Assembly: GCF_024699945.1 (NCBI RefSeq)
Contig: NZ_JAJOMY010000001.1
Span: 1,674,001 to 1,738,000 of the forward strand
Length of the DNA stretch: 64,000 nt
DNA from: Phenylobacterium sp. J426
Lineage (GTDB): Bacteria; Pseudomonadota; Alphaproteobacteria; Caulobacterales; Caulobacteraceae
Reading direction: 5' to 3'
The notes under the pieces were generated by a model, which saw only the letters and a program-made list of their open reading frames with translations, was not told the DNA's origin and did no database searches. Positions 46,423-54,956 of this stretch are shown piece after piece. The stretch's first letter is position 1; every line of letters begins with the position of its first letter. The position numbers were made by a program, and so were the translations under genes.

Positions 46423-46452
46423 AACGCCGCGAAGGTCGCCCTTCGCGGCGTT
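46423..46452. terminator. Bidirectional terminator between RTX gene and rpmE
   Basis: A 13-bp perfect stem (46423-46435 with 46440-46452) with loop TCGC. On the minus strand it is followed by TTTT, on the plus strand by TCAGGTCCTTT. It separates two convergent genes. Confidence 0.85.
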
Positions 46453-46504
46453 CAGGTCCTTTGCCAGGGCGCCCGCCGTCGTCGGCAGAGCCGCCCGGAA
46501 GGCT

Positions 46505-46729
46505 CTATTTGCGCGTGAAGGCGCCGAACTTGGCGTTGAAGCGCGACACGCGACCGCCGCGGTCCAGCAGCTGGTGGCCGCCGCCCGTCCACGCCGGATG
46601 CGTCTTCGGGTCGATGTCGAGGTTCAGGGTGTCGCCCTCTTTGCCCATGGTCGAGCGGGTCTTGTAGGTGGTGCCGTCCGTCATCACGACCGTGATGAAG
46701 TGGTAGTCGGGGTGGATGTCCTGTTTCAT
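46505..46729 (-). CDS. rpmE: 50S ribosomal protein L31
   Basis: The 74 residues start [20 protein letters not shown] and include [18 protein letters not shown] and [20 protein letters not shown]. No Cys pair is present, so it is the zinc-free type. L31 bridges the two ribosomal subunits. Its own transcript is closed by the bidirectional hairpin at 46423-46452. Confidence 0.95.
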   Translation of the reverse strand: MKQDIHPDYHFITVVMTDGTTYKTRSTMGKEGDTLNLDIDPKTHPAWTGGGHQLLDRGGRVSRFNAKFGAFTRK

Positions 46730-46873
46730 CGCGTCGGCGCCTGACGTAAAGGAGCGGCCACCTCGAACAGCGGCCAAATTGGAACGGCCGCCGGCGAGGG
46801 CGGCCAAAAGGAAGCCGGGCGTATAGAGAAAGCCCGCCGGGATTGCAAGGTGTTGCGGAATGAGTGAGCCCCG

Positions 46874-48725
46874 ATGAGTGAACCGGGGACGGCCGAGGTC
46901 TCGGCGCCGGGCAGGCCCAGCGCGGGCCAGACCCTGGCCCAGAACCTGGCGGAGGCCGCCGAGCGGCGCGGCCGCAGCCGCAACGTCGGCGCCCTGCGCC
47001 GTCTGCTGCCCTACATCGGCGCCCACTGGGGAGATGCGACCTGGGCCGCTGTCTTCCTGGTTGCGGCCACCGCGGCGACGCTGGGCATGTCCGGCGCGAT
47101 CCGCCTTCTGGTCGACCACCTGACGTCAGCCCGAGCTAACCACGGCAGCGTCGACCGCTGGTTCCTGCTGGTGGGCGGCGTGGCGCTCGCTCTGGCCCTG
47201 TCCTCGGCGCTCCGCTACTTCTTCGTCACCAAGCTGGGCGAGCGCGCCGTCGCCGACCTGCGCAAGGCCGTCTACGCGCACATCCTCACCCTCGATCAGG
47301 CCTTCTTCCTGAAGACCCGGACGGGCGAGGTGCTGTCGCGCCTGACCACCGATATCGCCATCGTCGAAAGCCTGCTCGCCACCTCGATCTCGGTGGCCAT
47401 TCGGAACCTGTTGATGCTGACCGGCGCGCTGATCATGCTGATGGTGGTCAGCGCCAAGCTCACCGGCCTGGTGCTGCTGTCCTTCCCGGTCGTGCTGGCG
47501 CCGATGTTCCTGTTCGGCCGCAAGGTGCGCAAGCTGACCGCCACGACCCAGGACCGTTTCGCCGGGGCGGTGGGCCACGCCGGCGAGAGCCTGGATGCGC
47601 TCGAGACCGTCCAGGCCTTCGGCCGCGAGGCCGCCGCCGCAACCACGTTCGGCGACGCGGTCGAAGAGTCTTTCCGGCTGTCGGTTCGGCGGATGACCGC
47701 GCGGGCGGTGATGACGGCCCTCGTCATCGCGCTCGTCTTCGGCGGCATCGTCGGCGTCTTCCAACTGGGGGTGCACGCGGGCCTGCGGGGCGAGATGAGC
47801 TGGGGCACGCTCTTCCAGTTCGCCTTCCTCTCGGTGATCGCCGCCGGCGCGGTGGGCGCGCTCGGCGAGACCTGGGGAGACGTCCAGAAGGCCGCCGGCG
47901 CCCATGGAGCGCGTGGGCCAGCTGCTGGACGCCCGGCCGGCCGTGGCCGCCCCCGCCCGGCCCGTCGCCCTGCCCGAGCCGCCGCGCGGCGAGGTCGTCT
48001 TCGATGCGGTCACCTTCGCCTATCCCGGGCGCCCCGAGCTCCCCGCGCTCAAGGGCTTCTCGCTGCAGGTGAAGCCCGGCGAGCGGGTGGCCCTCGTCGG
48101 CCCCTCGGGCGCCGGCAAGAGCACCGTCTTCCGCCTGTTGCTGCGCTTCTACGATCCCGAGGCCGGGGTCATCCGCCTCGACGGCGTCGACCTGCGCGAC
48201 GCCGATCCCGTCGCCGTCCGCAGCCGCCTCGCCCTCGTCGCTCAGGAGAGCCCGCTGTTCTCCGGCTCGGCCCGCGAGAACGTCCGTTTCGGCCGGCCCG
48301 AGGCCTCCGACGCCGAGGTCGCCGCCGCCGTCCGCGCCGCTCACGCCGACGGGTTCCTGGAAGCGTTGCCGCAAGGCCTGGAAACGCCGCTGGGCGAGCG
48401 CGCCCGTAGCCTTTCCGGCGGCCAGCGCCAGCGTCTGGCCATCGCCCGCGCCCTGGTGCGAGGCGCCCCAGTCCTGCTGCTGGACGAGGCCACCAGCGCC
48501 CTCGACGCCGAGAACGAACAGCTCGTCCAGCACGCCCTCGACCAGGCGATGGAGGGCCACACCACACTCGTCATCGCCCACCGCTTGGCGACAGTGCTCA
48601 AGGCCGATCGGATCGTCGTCATGGACGAGGGGCGTGTCGTCGAGGAGGGGACGCACGCCGAACTGGTGGCGAAGAAGGGCCTCTATGCCCGCCTGGCCGC
48701 CCTGCAGTTCGGGGCGGCGGCTTAG
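46874..48725 (+). CDS. ABC exporter, fused permease-ATPase, one-base insertion
   Basis: The half-transporter has six membrane helices in the N-terminal 320 residues, then an ATPase domain: Walker [10 protein letters not shown], signature [15 protein letters not shown], Walker [13 protein letters not shown]. The switch is at CCC 47901-47903, where one base too many separates the domains; corrected length is 616 residues. It resembles MsbA-like/lipid exporters. RTX neighbours often use ABC exporters of another subtype (with a C39-like domain), which this lacks, so a link to RTX secretion is unlikely. Confidence 0.88.
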
Positions 48726-49762
48726 CTAGGGTCTTCCGGCAGGTGCACGCATCCGCGATCCCGGAGCTTCACGGCGATCGCGGGGAAGTCGCTGAACACG
48801 CCGTCCGCGCCCCAGCAAAACAGCTCGTTCAACAGGACTTCCACGTTCCCATGCGCAGCGGGGCCGCCGGCGTTCCGCAGGATCGGCGGCAGGAAGTGGT
48901 TCTCGGCCCGGACGGTCCACGCGTGCACGAACAGCCCAAGTTCGTGAGCTTTGTGCGGGATGTAGGTCGGCATGCCTTGGGGCATGACCACCAGCGACCA
49001 CTCTAACCCAACGCCTTCCGCGAAGCCCTTCACCTGCTGCAGACCGTCCGCGCTCAGCATGGAGAGCGAGGGACCTGGTCCGTCGGAAACGAGGAAAACG
49101 CGGCGCGCCTTGGACAGCCGGCCGAACGTCTTCAGCGGCTCGGCCTCGAAGCACTGGACGAAAACCTTGGCGTCGGCGCTGTTCAGGTCCGCGGCCTTCA
49201 GCGCGTCCGCCAGCCGAGCCTCCAGCGGCAGGCCGATCCCTGCGAAATAGGAGGGGTGTTTCATCTCGGGATAGACGCCGACGCCCTTGGCCTTCGCCAG
49301 CTTCACCACCTCCTCGAAGGTCGGGATGGCCTCGCGGCCGTCGAACTTCGTATTGGCCGGCCGCAACTGCGGCAGCCGCTCACGCGCCCGCAGGGTCTTC
49401 AGCTCCGCCAGCGTGAAGTCCTCGGTGAACCAGCCGGTCACCGGCTCGCCGTCGATGGTCTTGGTCGTCTTGCGCCCGGCGAACTCCGGCCGCGCCGCGA
49501 CGTCGGTGGTGCCGCCGATCTCGTTCTCGTGCCGGGCCACCAAATGGCCGTCCTTGGTGGGAACGAGATCGGGTTCGATGAAGTCGGCGCCTTGGGTGAT
49601 GGCCAGTTCGTAGGCCATCAGGGTGTGCTCGGGGCGCTCGCCGCTCGCCCCACGATGGGCGATGACGATGGGGCGCGTCTTGGCCGGAGTGACGGCCCGG
49701 GCCACGACGGGGGTTCCGGCGAGCGCGAGCGCGGAGGCGGCGAGGGTGCGGCGCGTGATCAT
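48722..49762 (-). CDS. glpQ: Glycerophosphodiester phosphodiesterase
   Basis: The 346-residue periplasmic enzyme hydrolyses glycerophosphodiesters to glycerol 3-phosphate and an alcohol. A signal peptide with twin Arg ([20 protein letters not shown]) precedes the catalytic [15 protein letters not shown] (His near 36) and [18 protein letters not shown] metal site. The C-terminus shows SDFPAIAVK. Length fits the periplasmic GlpQ. It overlaps the ABC gene's 3' end by 4 bp (convergent). Confidence 0.93.
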   Translation of the reverse strand: MITRRTLAASALALAGTPVVARAVTPAKTRPIVIAHRGASGERPEHTLMAYELAITQGADFIEPDLVPTKDGHLVARHENEIGGTTDVAARPEFAGRKTTKTIDGEPVTGWFTEDFTLAELKTLRARERLPQLRPANTKFDGREAIPTFEEVVKLAKAKGVGVYPEMKHPSYFAGIGLPLEARLADALKAADLNSADAKVFVQCFEAEPLKTFGRLSKARRVFLVSDGPGPSLSMLSADGLQQVKGFAEGVGLEWSLVVMPQGMPTYIPHKAHELGLFVHAWTVRAENHFLPPILRNAGGPAAHGNVEVLLNELFCWGADGVFSDFPAIAVKLRDRGCVHLPEDPS

Positions 49763-49793
49763 GCCGCCACCTTAGCCGTCTTTGTGACAGCCG

Positions 49794-50594
49794 CTACTTC
49801 GCGGCGGCCTGCAGGCGGTCCAGCAGCAGCGGGTGGATGTCGAGGTTGCCGGCGACGATCGATCCCGCCTTCAGCATGTCCTCGCCGCCCTCGGCGTCGG
49901 TCACCTTGCCTCCGGCCTCGGTGACCATCAGCACGCCGGCCGCCAGGTCCCAGGCCTTCAGGTCGCGCTCCCAGTAGCCGTCGTAGCGGCCCGCCGCGAC
50001 CCAGGCGAGATCGAGAGCCGCAGAGCCGAAGCGGCGCACGCCCGCGACCCTTTGGCTGATCTGGTGCAGCTCCTTCAGGAACTTCGCGTGCTGGCCGTGG
50101 CCCAGGAAGGGGATGCCGGTGGCCAGCACCGACTCGTCCAGCCGCTGACGGGCGGCGACCCGCAGGCGCTTGTCGTTGACGTAGCAGCCCTTGCCCTTCT
50201 CGGCCCAGAACAGCTCGTTGGTGGCGGGGTTGTAGGTGACGGCGGCCACGACGCCGGCGCCCTCGCGCTCCAGCGCGATGTTGATCGCGAAGTGCGGGAT
50301 GGCGTGCAGGAAGTTCGTCGTGCCGTCCAGCGGGTCGACGATCCAGGTGTGGGTCTTGTCGGTCCCTTCGATGAGGCCGCGCTCCTCGCCCCAGAACGAA
50401 TAGCCGGGGCGGGCCTTGGTCAGGGCTTCGAACAGCACCTGTTCGGCCTTGAGGTCGGCGGCGGAGACGAAGTCGGCGGGCGCCTTCTTGGCCACCTGCA
50501 GCTCGGCGAGTTCGCCGAAGTCGCGATTGAGGCCCCGCGCGGCCTTGCGCGCGGCGTCGCTCATCACTTTCAGCAGGGCGGATTGGGCGATCAT
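49794..50594 (-). CDS. suhB: Inositol monophosphatase family protein (SuhB-like)
   Basis: At 266 residues it is normal for a Mg-dependent inositol-1-phosphatase. Catalytic motifs: WGEERGLIEG (metal-binding Glu) and WIVDPLDGTTNFLHAIPHFA, then AWDLAAGVLMVTEAGG near the C-terminus. In E. coli SuhB also modulates rRNA antitermination; whether it does so here is unknown. It lies 31 bp downstream of glpQ's start on the same strand. Confidence 0.93.
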   Translation of the reverse strand: MIAQSALLKVMSDAARKAARGLNRDFGELAELQVAKKAPADFVSAADLKAEQVLFEALTKARPGYSFWGEERGLIEGTDKTHTWIVDPLDGTTNFLHAIPHFAINIALEREGAGVVAAVTYNPATNELFWAEKGKGCYVNDKRLRVAARQRLDESVLATGIPFLGHGQHAKFLKELHQISQRVAGVRRFGSAALDLAWVAAGRYDGYWERDLKAWDLAAGVLMVTEAGGKVTDAEGGEDMLKAGSIVAGNLDIHPLLLDRLQAAAK

Positions 50595-50641
50595 GGGCGG
50601 CGGAACCTAGTTGCGGGCGCCCTGCAAAGCAAGGCGCGTGC

Positions 50642-51292
50642 TTATGCCCGCTCAGCGACGCCGGCCGCGATCTCGCGGTTGAACGCCGCCACGGCTGCGG
50701 CCGGGCCGTCGCCATGGCTCCAGACGCCGGCGGACACGGCCAGGAAGTCGGCGCCCGCACGGGCCAGCTCGCGGGCGGTCTGCACGGTAATCCCGCCGAT
50801 CGCGACGCAGGGGACCTCCATGGTCTCCTGCCAGATGGTCAGGATCTCGGGTTCGGCGCGCGTGCTCGCGTCCTTGGTGGTGGTCGGGAAGAAGGCGCCG
50901 AACGCGACATAGTCCGCCCCGGCTTCGGCGGCCTCCATCGCCAGGTGGCGGCTGTCGTGGCAGGTGACCCCGACCATCCGGTCCTTGCCGACGATGCGCC
51001 GCGCCTCGGCGTATGAAGCATCCTCCTGGCCGATGTGCACGCCGTCGCAGCCGAGCTTGGCGGCCAGGTCCGGCCGGTCGTTGAGGATCACCGCCACCCC
51101 GCGCGAGGCGCAGATCGGCGTCAGCGCGTCCACCGCCGCCGCGATGACTTCGTCCGGCTGGTCCTTCAGGCGTATCTGCAGGGCCGCGACGTCGCCCGCG
51201 TCGAGGGCGTGCGCCAGGACGTGTCCGAACGCCGCCAGATCGTCGATCCGGGGCGGCGTGATCAGGTAAAGGCGGCAGAGCGGTTCGGCCAT
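50642..51292 (-). CDS. thiE: Thiamine phosphate synthase
   Basis: It joins HMP-PP and thiazole phosphate to give thiamine phosphate. 216 residues. Conserved parts: [79 protein letters not shown] and VAIGGIT. No TPP riboswitch is visible upstream. It sits between suhB and the cyd operon. Confidence 0.94.
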   Translation of the reverse strand: MAEPLCRLYLITPPRIDDLAAFGHVLAHALDAGDVAALQIRLKDQPDEVIAAAVDALTPICASRGVAVILNDRPDLAAKLGCDGVHIGQEDASYAEARRIVGKDRMVGVTCHDSRHLAMEAAEAGADYVAFGAFFPTTTKDASTRAEPEILTIWQETMEVPCVAIGGITVQTARELARAGADFLAVSAGVWSHGDGPAAAVAAFNREIAAGVAERA

Positions 51293-51305
51293 GCCGCCCT
51301 AGAGC

Positions 51306-51452
51306 CTACTTCAGCAGGGCTTTCAAGGCGTAGGCGACGGCGGCGGTGGCCAGCGTCCCCGCCGCCGCCAGGCCGAAGAACCAGGCCAGCCGTTTCCACA
51401 GCGGCGGCTGGGTCGCGCCCGGTTCAGGCGGCGGCTCAATGATAGCCGGCAT
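51306..51452 (-). CDS. DUF2474 small membrane protein (CydX-like bd oxidase subunit)
   Basis: The 48 residues run MPAIIEPPPEPGATQPPLWK and then a single membrane helix (RLAWFFGLAAAGTLATAAVA, YALKALLK). DUF2474 proteins are the small third subunit encoded after CioB-type cytochrome bd oxidases. Its start lies inside the 3' end of cydB (17-bp overlap), which fits translational coupling. It is easily missed because it is so short. Confidence 0.85.
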   Translation of the reverse strand: MPAIIEPPPEPGATQPPLWKRLAWFFGLAAAGTLATAAVAYALKALLK

Positions 51453-52461
51453 CTTCGCTGACCTTGCCGCGGAAGACCCAGTAGACCCAGGCCGTGTAGC
51501 CCAGGATGGCCGGCAACAGGATCGCCACGCCCACCAGCATCAGCCCCAGGGCGTTGTCGGCCGAGGCGGCCTGGCGGAAGGTCATGTCGTAGGGGACGAT
51601 GTTCGGGAAGAAGCTGATCGCCAGCCCCAGGTAGCCGGACAGGAAGATCGTGAAGGCCCCGAGGAACGGCCAGCCGTGGGAATGGCGGCGCAGTCCCAGG
51701 ATCACCGCCGCCAGGCCCAGCAGCCCCACCGCCGGGATGGCCAGCAGGGGACCCAGCTCGCCGAAGTCGAACGCGCCGCCGGCGAAGCCCCATCGCGAGG
51801 CGATCCGCGGATGGACGAACAGGGTCGCGAGGCTCACGGCTCCGAGCAGCCCCGCCGTTGCGGCCGTGGAGATCCAGGCCCACCGTCGGGCGCGGCCGTG
51901 CAGCTCGTCCTCGGTCTTCCAGATCAGCCAGCAGGCGCCCAGCAGGACGTAGCCGGCCACCAGGCCCAGCGCGACCAGCAGGGTGTACGGCGTCAGCCAG
52001 TCGAATGGTCCGCCCGCGAACTGCCCCTCGGACACGGTCACGCCCTGAATGAAGCCGCCCAGCACCAGGCCCTGGGCGATCGTCGCCGCCAGCGAGCCGC
52101 CGGCGAAGGCGGCCGTCCAGAACCGCTTGCCGCGACGCCGGCCGCGCAACCGGAACTCGAAGGCGACGCCGCGCAGGATCAGCGCCAGCAGCATCATGAT
52201 GATCGGGATGTAGAGCGCCGGCATAAGCGCGCCGTAGGCCGCCGGGAAGGCGGCGAACAGGCCGCCGCCGCCCAGCACCAGCCAGGTCTCGTTGCCGTCC
52301 CAGACGGGCGCCACCGTGTCCATCATCACGTCGCGCTCCTGGGCCGAGCCGGCGAATGGGAACAGGATCCCGATGCCCAGGTCGAAGCCGTCCAGCAGCA
52401 CGTACATCAGGACCGCCACGGCAATGACGCCGGCCCAGATCAGCGGCAGGTCGAGGGTCAT
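51436..52461 (-). CDS. cydB: Cytochrome bd-type quinol oxidase subunit II
   Basis: The 341-residue product has nine predicted membrane helices and begins LPLIWAGVIAVAVLMYVLLD and then GFDLGIGILFPFAGSAQERD, with DTVAPVWDGNETWLVLGGGG, the universal CydB motif. It forms the heterodimer with subunit I. The start overlaps the cydA stop by 4 bp (ATGA). The C-terminus overlaps the DUF2474 gene. Confidence 0.95.
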   Translation of the reverse strand: MTLDLPLIWAGVIAVAVLMYVLLDGFDLGIGILFPFAGSAQERDVMMDTVAPVWDGNETWLVLGGGGLFAAFPAAYGALMPALYIPIIMMLLALILRGVAFEFRLRGRRRGKRFWTAAFAGGSLAATIAQGLVLGGFIQGVTVSEGQFAGGPFDWLTPYTLLVALGLVAGYVLLGACWLIWKTEDELHGRARRWAWISTAATAGLLGAVSLATLFVHPRIASRWGFAGGAFDFGELGPLLAIPAVGLLGLAAVILGLRRHSHGWPFLGAFTIFLSGYLGLAISFFPNIVPYDMTFRQAASADNALGLMLVGVAILLPAILGYTAWVYWVFRGKVSEDAGYH

Positions 52462-53894
52462 CGACGGGCCTCCTCTTCATGGGCGGCGGGATCCGGCGCG
52501 GCGCCCAGCGCATACCCCGGCGGTCGGGGCTTGATCGGCGGCTCGGTGTCCGCCGCCCCGGGCGGCAGCGGCCCGGCGGCGATCAGGCGCAGGATGTAGA
52601 GCGCGCCTACGCTGAAGACGACCGCGTAGACCACCAAGAAGGCCAGCAGCGAGGCCGAGACCGAGCCCGCGCCCACCGGCGAGACGGCGTCGGCGGTGCG
52701 CAGCACGCCATAGACCACGTAGGGCTGGCGACCGACCTCGGCGACGATCCAGCCCGCGATGACGGCCACGAACCCTGCCGGCCCCATGGCCACGCAGGCC
52801 CACAGGAACGGCCGGACGGCCTCGGGCCCCCGCCCCGGCCGGCGTCCCCGCAGAATCAGCCACGCGCCCCACGCGCCAAGGGCGATCATGGCGAGACCCA
52901 GGCCGACCATCACCCGGAAGGCCCAGAAGACGAGGGCCACCGGCGGCCGGTCCTCGGGCGCGAAGGCCTTCAGTCCCTTGATCTCCGCGGCGCTCTCGCC
53001 GGCGGTGATCCAGCTGCCGATCTTCGGGATCGAGATCTCCCACTGGTTCTTCTCGGCCGCCCGGTCGGGCCAGGCGGCGATGTGGAAGGGCTGCTCGGTG
53101 CGGGTCTCCCAGAAGGCCTCGATGGCGGCCAGCTTAGCCGGCTGCACCTGCAGCACCTCCTTGCCCGACAGGTCACCGACCACCAGCTGCAGCGGCGCGA
53201 CGATCGCGAACATGCCCACCGCCATGCGCAGCGCCAGACGCGACTCCGTCTCCTGCGGCTGCCGCAGCAGCCGCCAGGCCGAGGCGGCGCCCACCACCAG
53301 CGCCGTGGTCAGATAGGCCGCCAGCACCATGTGGGCGAAGCGCTCGGGGAAGGTCGGCGAGAAGATCACCGACATCCAGTCCAGGGCCCGCAGCGTGCCG
53401 TCGGGCATCCGTCCGAAGCCCGCGGGATGCTGCATCCACGAGTTGGCCGAGATGATCCAGAAGGCCGAGATCAGGGTGCCGACGGCGACCGTGACGGTGG
53501 CGGTGAAATGCAGCCTGGGGCCCACCTTGCGCCAGCCGAACAGCATCACCCCCAGGAAGCTGGCCTCCAGGAAGAAGGCGGTCAGCACCTCGAACGCCAG
53601 CAGCGGCCCGATCACCGGCGAGACGATGGTGGAGAAGACGCTCCAGTTGGTGCCGAGCTGGTAGCTCATCACCACGCCCGAGACGACGCCCATCCCGAAC
53701 GACAGGGCGAAGATCTTCACCCAGAAGAGATAGAGCGTCTTGAAGGCCTCGCGCCGGGTGGCGAGCCACAGCCCTTCCAGCACCGCCAGGAAGCTCGCCA
53801 GTCCGATGGTGAAGCTGGGGAAGATGATGTGGAACGCGATGGTGAAGGCGAACTGCAGCCGCGAGAGCAGAAGCGCGTCCAGGTCCATGCCCAT
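52458..53894 (-). CDS. cydA: Cytochrome bd-type quinol oxidase subunit I (CIO type)
   Basis: The 478-residue subunit carries the haems: AFTIAFHIIFPSFTIGLASF (axial His) and the conserved glutamates in FEVLTAFFLEASFLGVMLFG. The Q-loop is short and there is no E. coli-type insertion, so it is the cyanide-insensitive (CioA) class. Such oxidases give respiration at low oxygen and under NO, H2S or cyanide stress. ATG 53894 or the ATG six bases later starts the protein. FNR-like and Fur-like boxes lie in the divergent region upstream. Confidence 0.94.
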   Translation of the reverse strand: MGMDLDALLLSRLQFAFTIAFHIIFPSFTIGLASFLAVLEGLWLATRREAFKTLYLFWVKIFALSFGMGVVSGVVMSYQLGTNWSVFSTIVSPVIGPLLAFEVLTAFFLEASFLGVMLFGWRKVGPRLHFTATVTVAVGTLISAFWIISANSWMQHPAGFGRMPDGTLRALDWMSVIFSPTFPERFAHMVLAAYLTTALVVGAASAWRLLRQPQETESRLALRMAVGMFAIVAPLQLVVGDLSGKEVLQVQPAKLAAIEAFWETRTEQPFHIAAWPDRAAEKNQWEISIPKIGSWITAGESAAEIKGLKAFAPEDRPPVALVFWAFRVMVGLGLAMIALGAWGAWLILRGRRPGRGPEAVRPFLWACVAMGPAGFVAVIAGWIVAEVGRQPYVVYGVLRTADAVSPVGAGSVSASLLAFLVVYAVVFSVGALYILRLIAAGPLPPGAADTEPPIKPRPPGYALGAAPDPAAHEEEARR

Positions 53895-53961
53895 CCCCGA
53901 TCACTGCCGCCGCCCTCACGGCGACGCGCGGCAGTCTACAACGCGAACGTGATCTGCGACA

Positions 53962-53975
53962 TTGCGCCGGATCAA
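53962..53975. promoter_or_regulatory. FNR/FixK-like half-match upstream of cydA
   Basis: TTGCGCCGGATCAA matches the TTGAT-N4-ATCAA consensus in one full half-site and three bases of the other, 68 bp upstream of the cydA start. Anaerobic or low-oxygen induction through FNR/FixK is plausible. Confidence 0.35.
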
Positions 53976-53976
53976 A

Positions 53977-53991
53977 TGCGAATGACTTGCA
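53977..53991. promoter_or_regulatory. Fur-box-like site 1 (bfd/cydA divergent region)
   Basis: TGCGAATGACTTGCA fits the alphaproteobacterial Fur box (TGC-AAT-N-ATT-GCA type). Located 57 bp upstream of bfd. Confidence 0.55.
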
Positions 53992-54047
53992 AAGGCGTTA
54001 TCATCACGCTAGATCGAAACCGGACAGGCAGGAGCCCTCGCGCCCAA

Positions 54048-54234
54048 ATGTACGTCTGCAACTGCAACGGCATCCGCGAACGCGACGTGCGCGCCGCCAT
54101 CGCGGCCGGCGCCAGCCGCCCCGCGCAGATATTCAAGGCCTGCGACTCCCCAGGCCCAGTGCGCCCGCTGCGTCTGCGACATGCGCAAGATGCTGGACGA
54201 GGAGCGCGAGGCCCTGAAGTACGCCGCCGAATAG
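54048..54234 (+). CDS. bfd: Bacterioferritin-associated ferredoxin, one-base insertion
   Basis: The [2Fe-2S] protein of about 61 residues binds bacterioferritin and reduces its stored Fe(III) for release. It starts MYVCNCNGIRERDVRAAIAA, whose two Cys are cluster ligands; the second Cys pair (CARCVCDM) lies in the other frame. One base too many in CCCC 54148-54151 breaks the gene; corrected it reads ACDSQAQCARCVCDMRKMLD and ends at TAG 54232-54234. bfr follows. Confidence 0.85.
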
Positions 54235-54260
54235 GCCGGAACCTCAGCCTTTTCAGCAAC

Positions 54261-54275
54261 CGCAAGTCATTCGCA
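54261..54275. promoter_or_regulatory. Fur-box-like site 2 (upstream of bfr)
   Basis: CGCAAGTCATTCGCA, on the minus strand TGCGAATGACTTGCG, differs from site 1 by one base. Confidence 0.55.
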
Positions 54276-54301
54276 GCGAAAACTACAGTTTTCTTGGCAA
54301 G

Positions 54302-54316
54302 CGCAAATCACTTGCA
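54302..54316. promoter_or_regulatory. Fur-box-like site 3 (upstream of bfr)
   Basis: CGCAAATCACTTGCA, 71 bp before the bfr start and 27 bp after site 2, the same 15-bp pattern. Confidence 0.55.
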
Positions 54317-54386
54317 GACATAGGCTTTGACCTGGTGCATCGCCCCGGGCATTCCCGCGTTCAGTGAATGGACGAAAGGTGCGGCG

Positions 54387-54872
54387 ATGCAGGGCGACAA
54401 GGCGATCATCCGGCTGTTGAACACGGTGCTCACCAACGAGCTGACCGCAATCAACCAGTACTATCTGCACGCGCGGATGTACGAGAACTGGGGCTTCGCC
54501 AAGCTCGGCAAGATCACCTACGAAGAGTCGATCGGCGAGATGAAGCACGCCGACAAGCTCATCAAACGCATCCTGTTCCTCGACGGCCTGCCCAACCTGC
54601 AGGACCTGCACAAACTCTCCATCGGCGAGACGGTTGGCGAATGCTTGGCCGCCGACCTCGGCGTCGAGGTGCGCGGCCGCGCCGCCCAGATCGAGGCCAT
54701 CAAGCTGTGCGAGGCTTCGAACGACTTCATCTCGCGCGAGGTGCTGGTCGAGATCCTCGACGACACCGAGGAGCACATCGACTTCCTCGAGACCGAGCTG
54801 TCGCTGCTCAAGAGCCTGGGCGAGCCCAACTACCTGCAGCGCGCCACGGGCGAGCTGGGCGAAAAGGACTGA
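54387..54872 (+). CDS. bfr: Bacterioferritin
   Basis: The 161-residue haem-binding ferritin stores iron. Ferroxidase ligands: ELTAINQYYLHARMYENWG (Glu18-type), YEESIGEMKHADKLIKRILF (Glu51, His54), and DTEEHIDFLETELSLLKSLG; Met52 of the haem site is in GEMKHAD. The start is ATG 54387 with MQGDKAIIRLLNTVLTNELT as in other Bfr; a longer in-frame N-terminus is rejected. bfd is upstream in the same orientation, and Fur-like boxes precede it. Confidence 0.95.
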   Translation: MQGDKAIIRLLNTVLTNELTAINQYYLHARMYENWGFAKLGKITYEESIGEMKHADKLIKRILFLDGLPNLQDLHKLSIGETVGECLAADLGVEVRGRAAQIEAIKLCEASNDFISREVLVEILDDTEEHIDFLETELSLLKSLGEPNYLQRATGELGEKD

Positions 54873-54956
54873 GGCTCTCCTGACCTCCAGGGCGTTGCCA
54901 GCCTGACCATTCCACTCCTACGGTCTCCGGCAACGAGAGAGACCGGGAGGGTGCGT

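Noticed and set aside
47904..48725. An independent ATPase gene beginning at ATG 47904
   Set aside because: It follows the permease domain without a linker and in the fused order typical of half-transporters; a one-base insertion explains the split.
51293..51305. A TPP riboswitch upstream of thiE
   Set aside because: The upstream region is occupied by the DUF2474 and cydB genes and shows no thi-box core.
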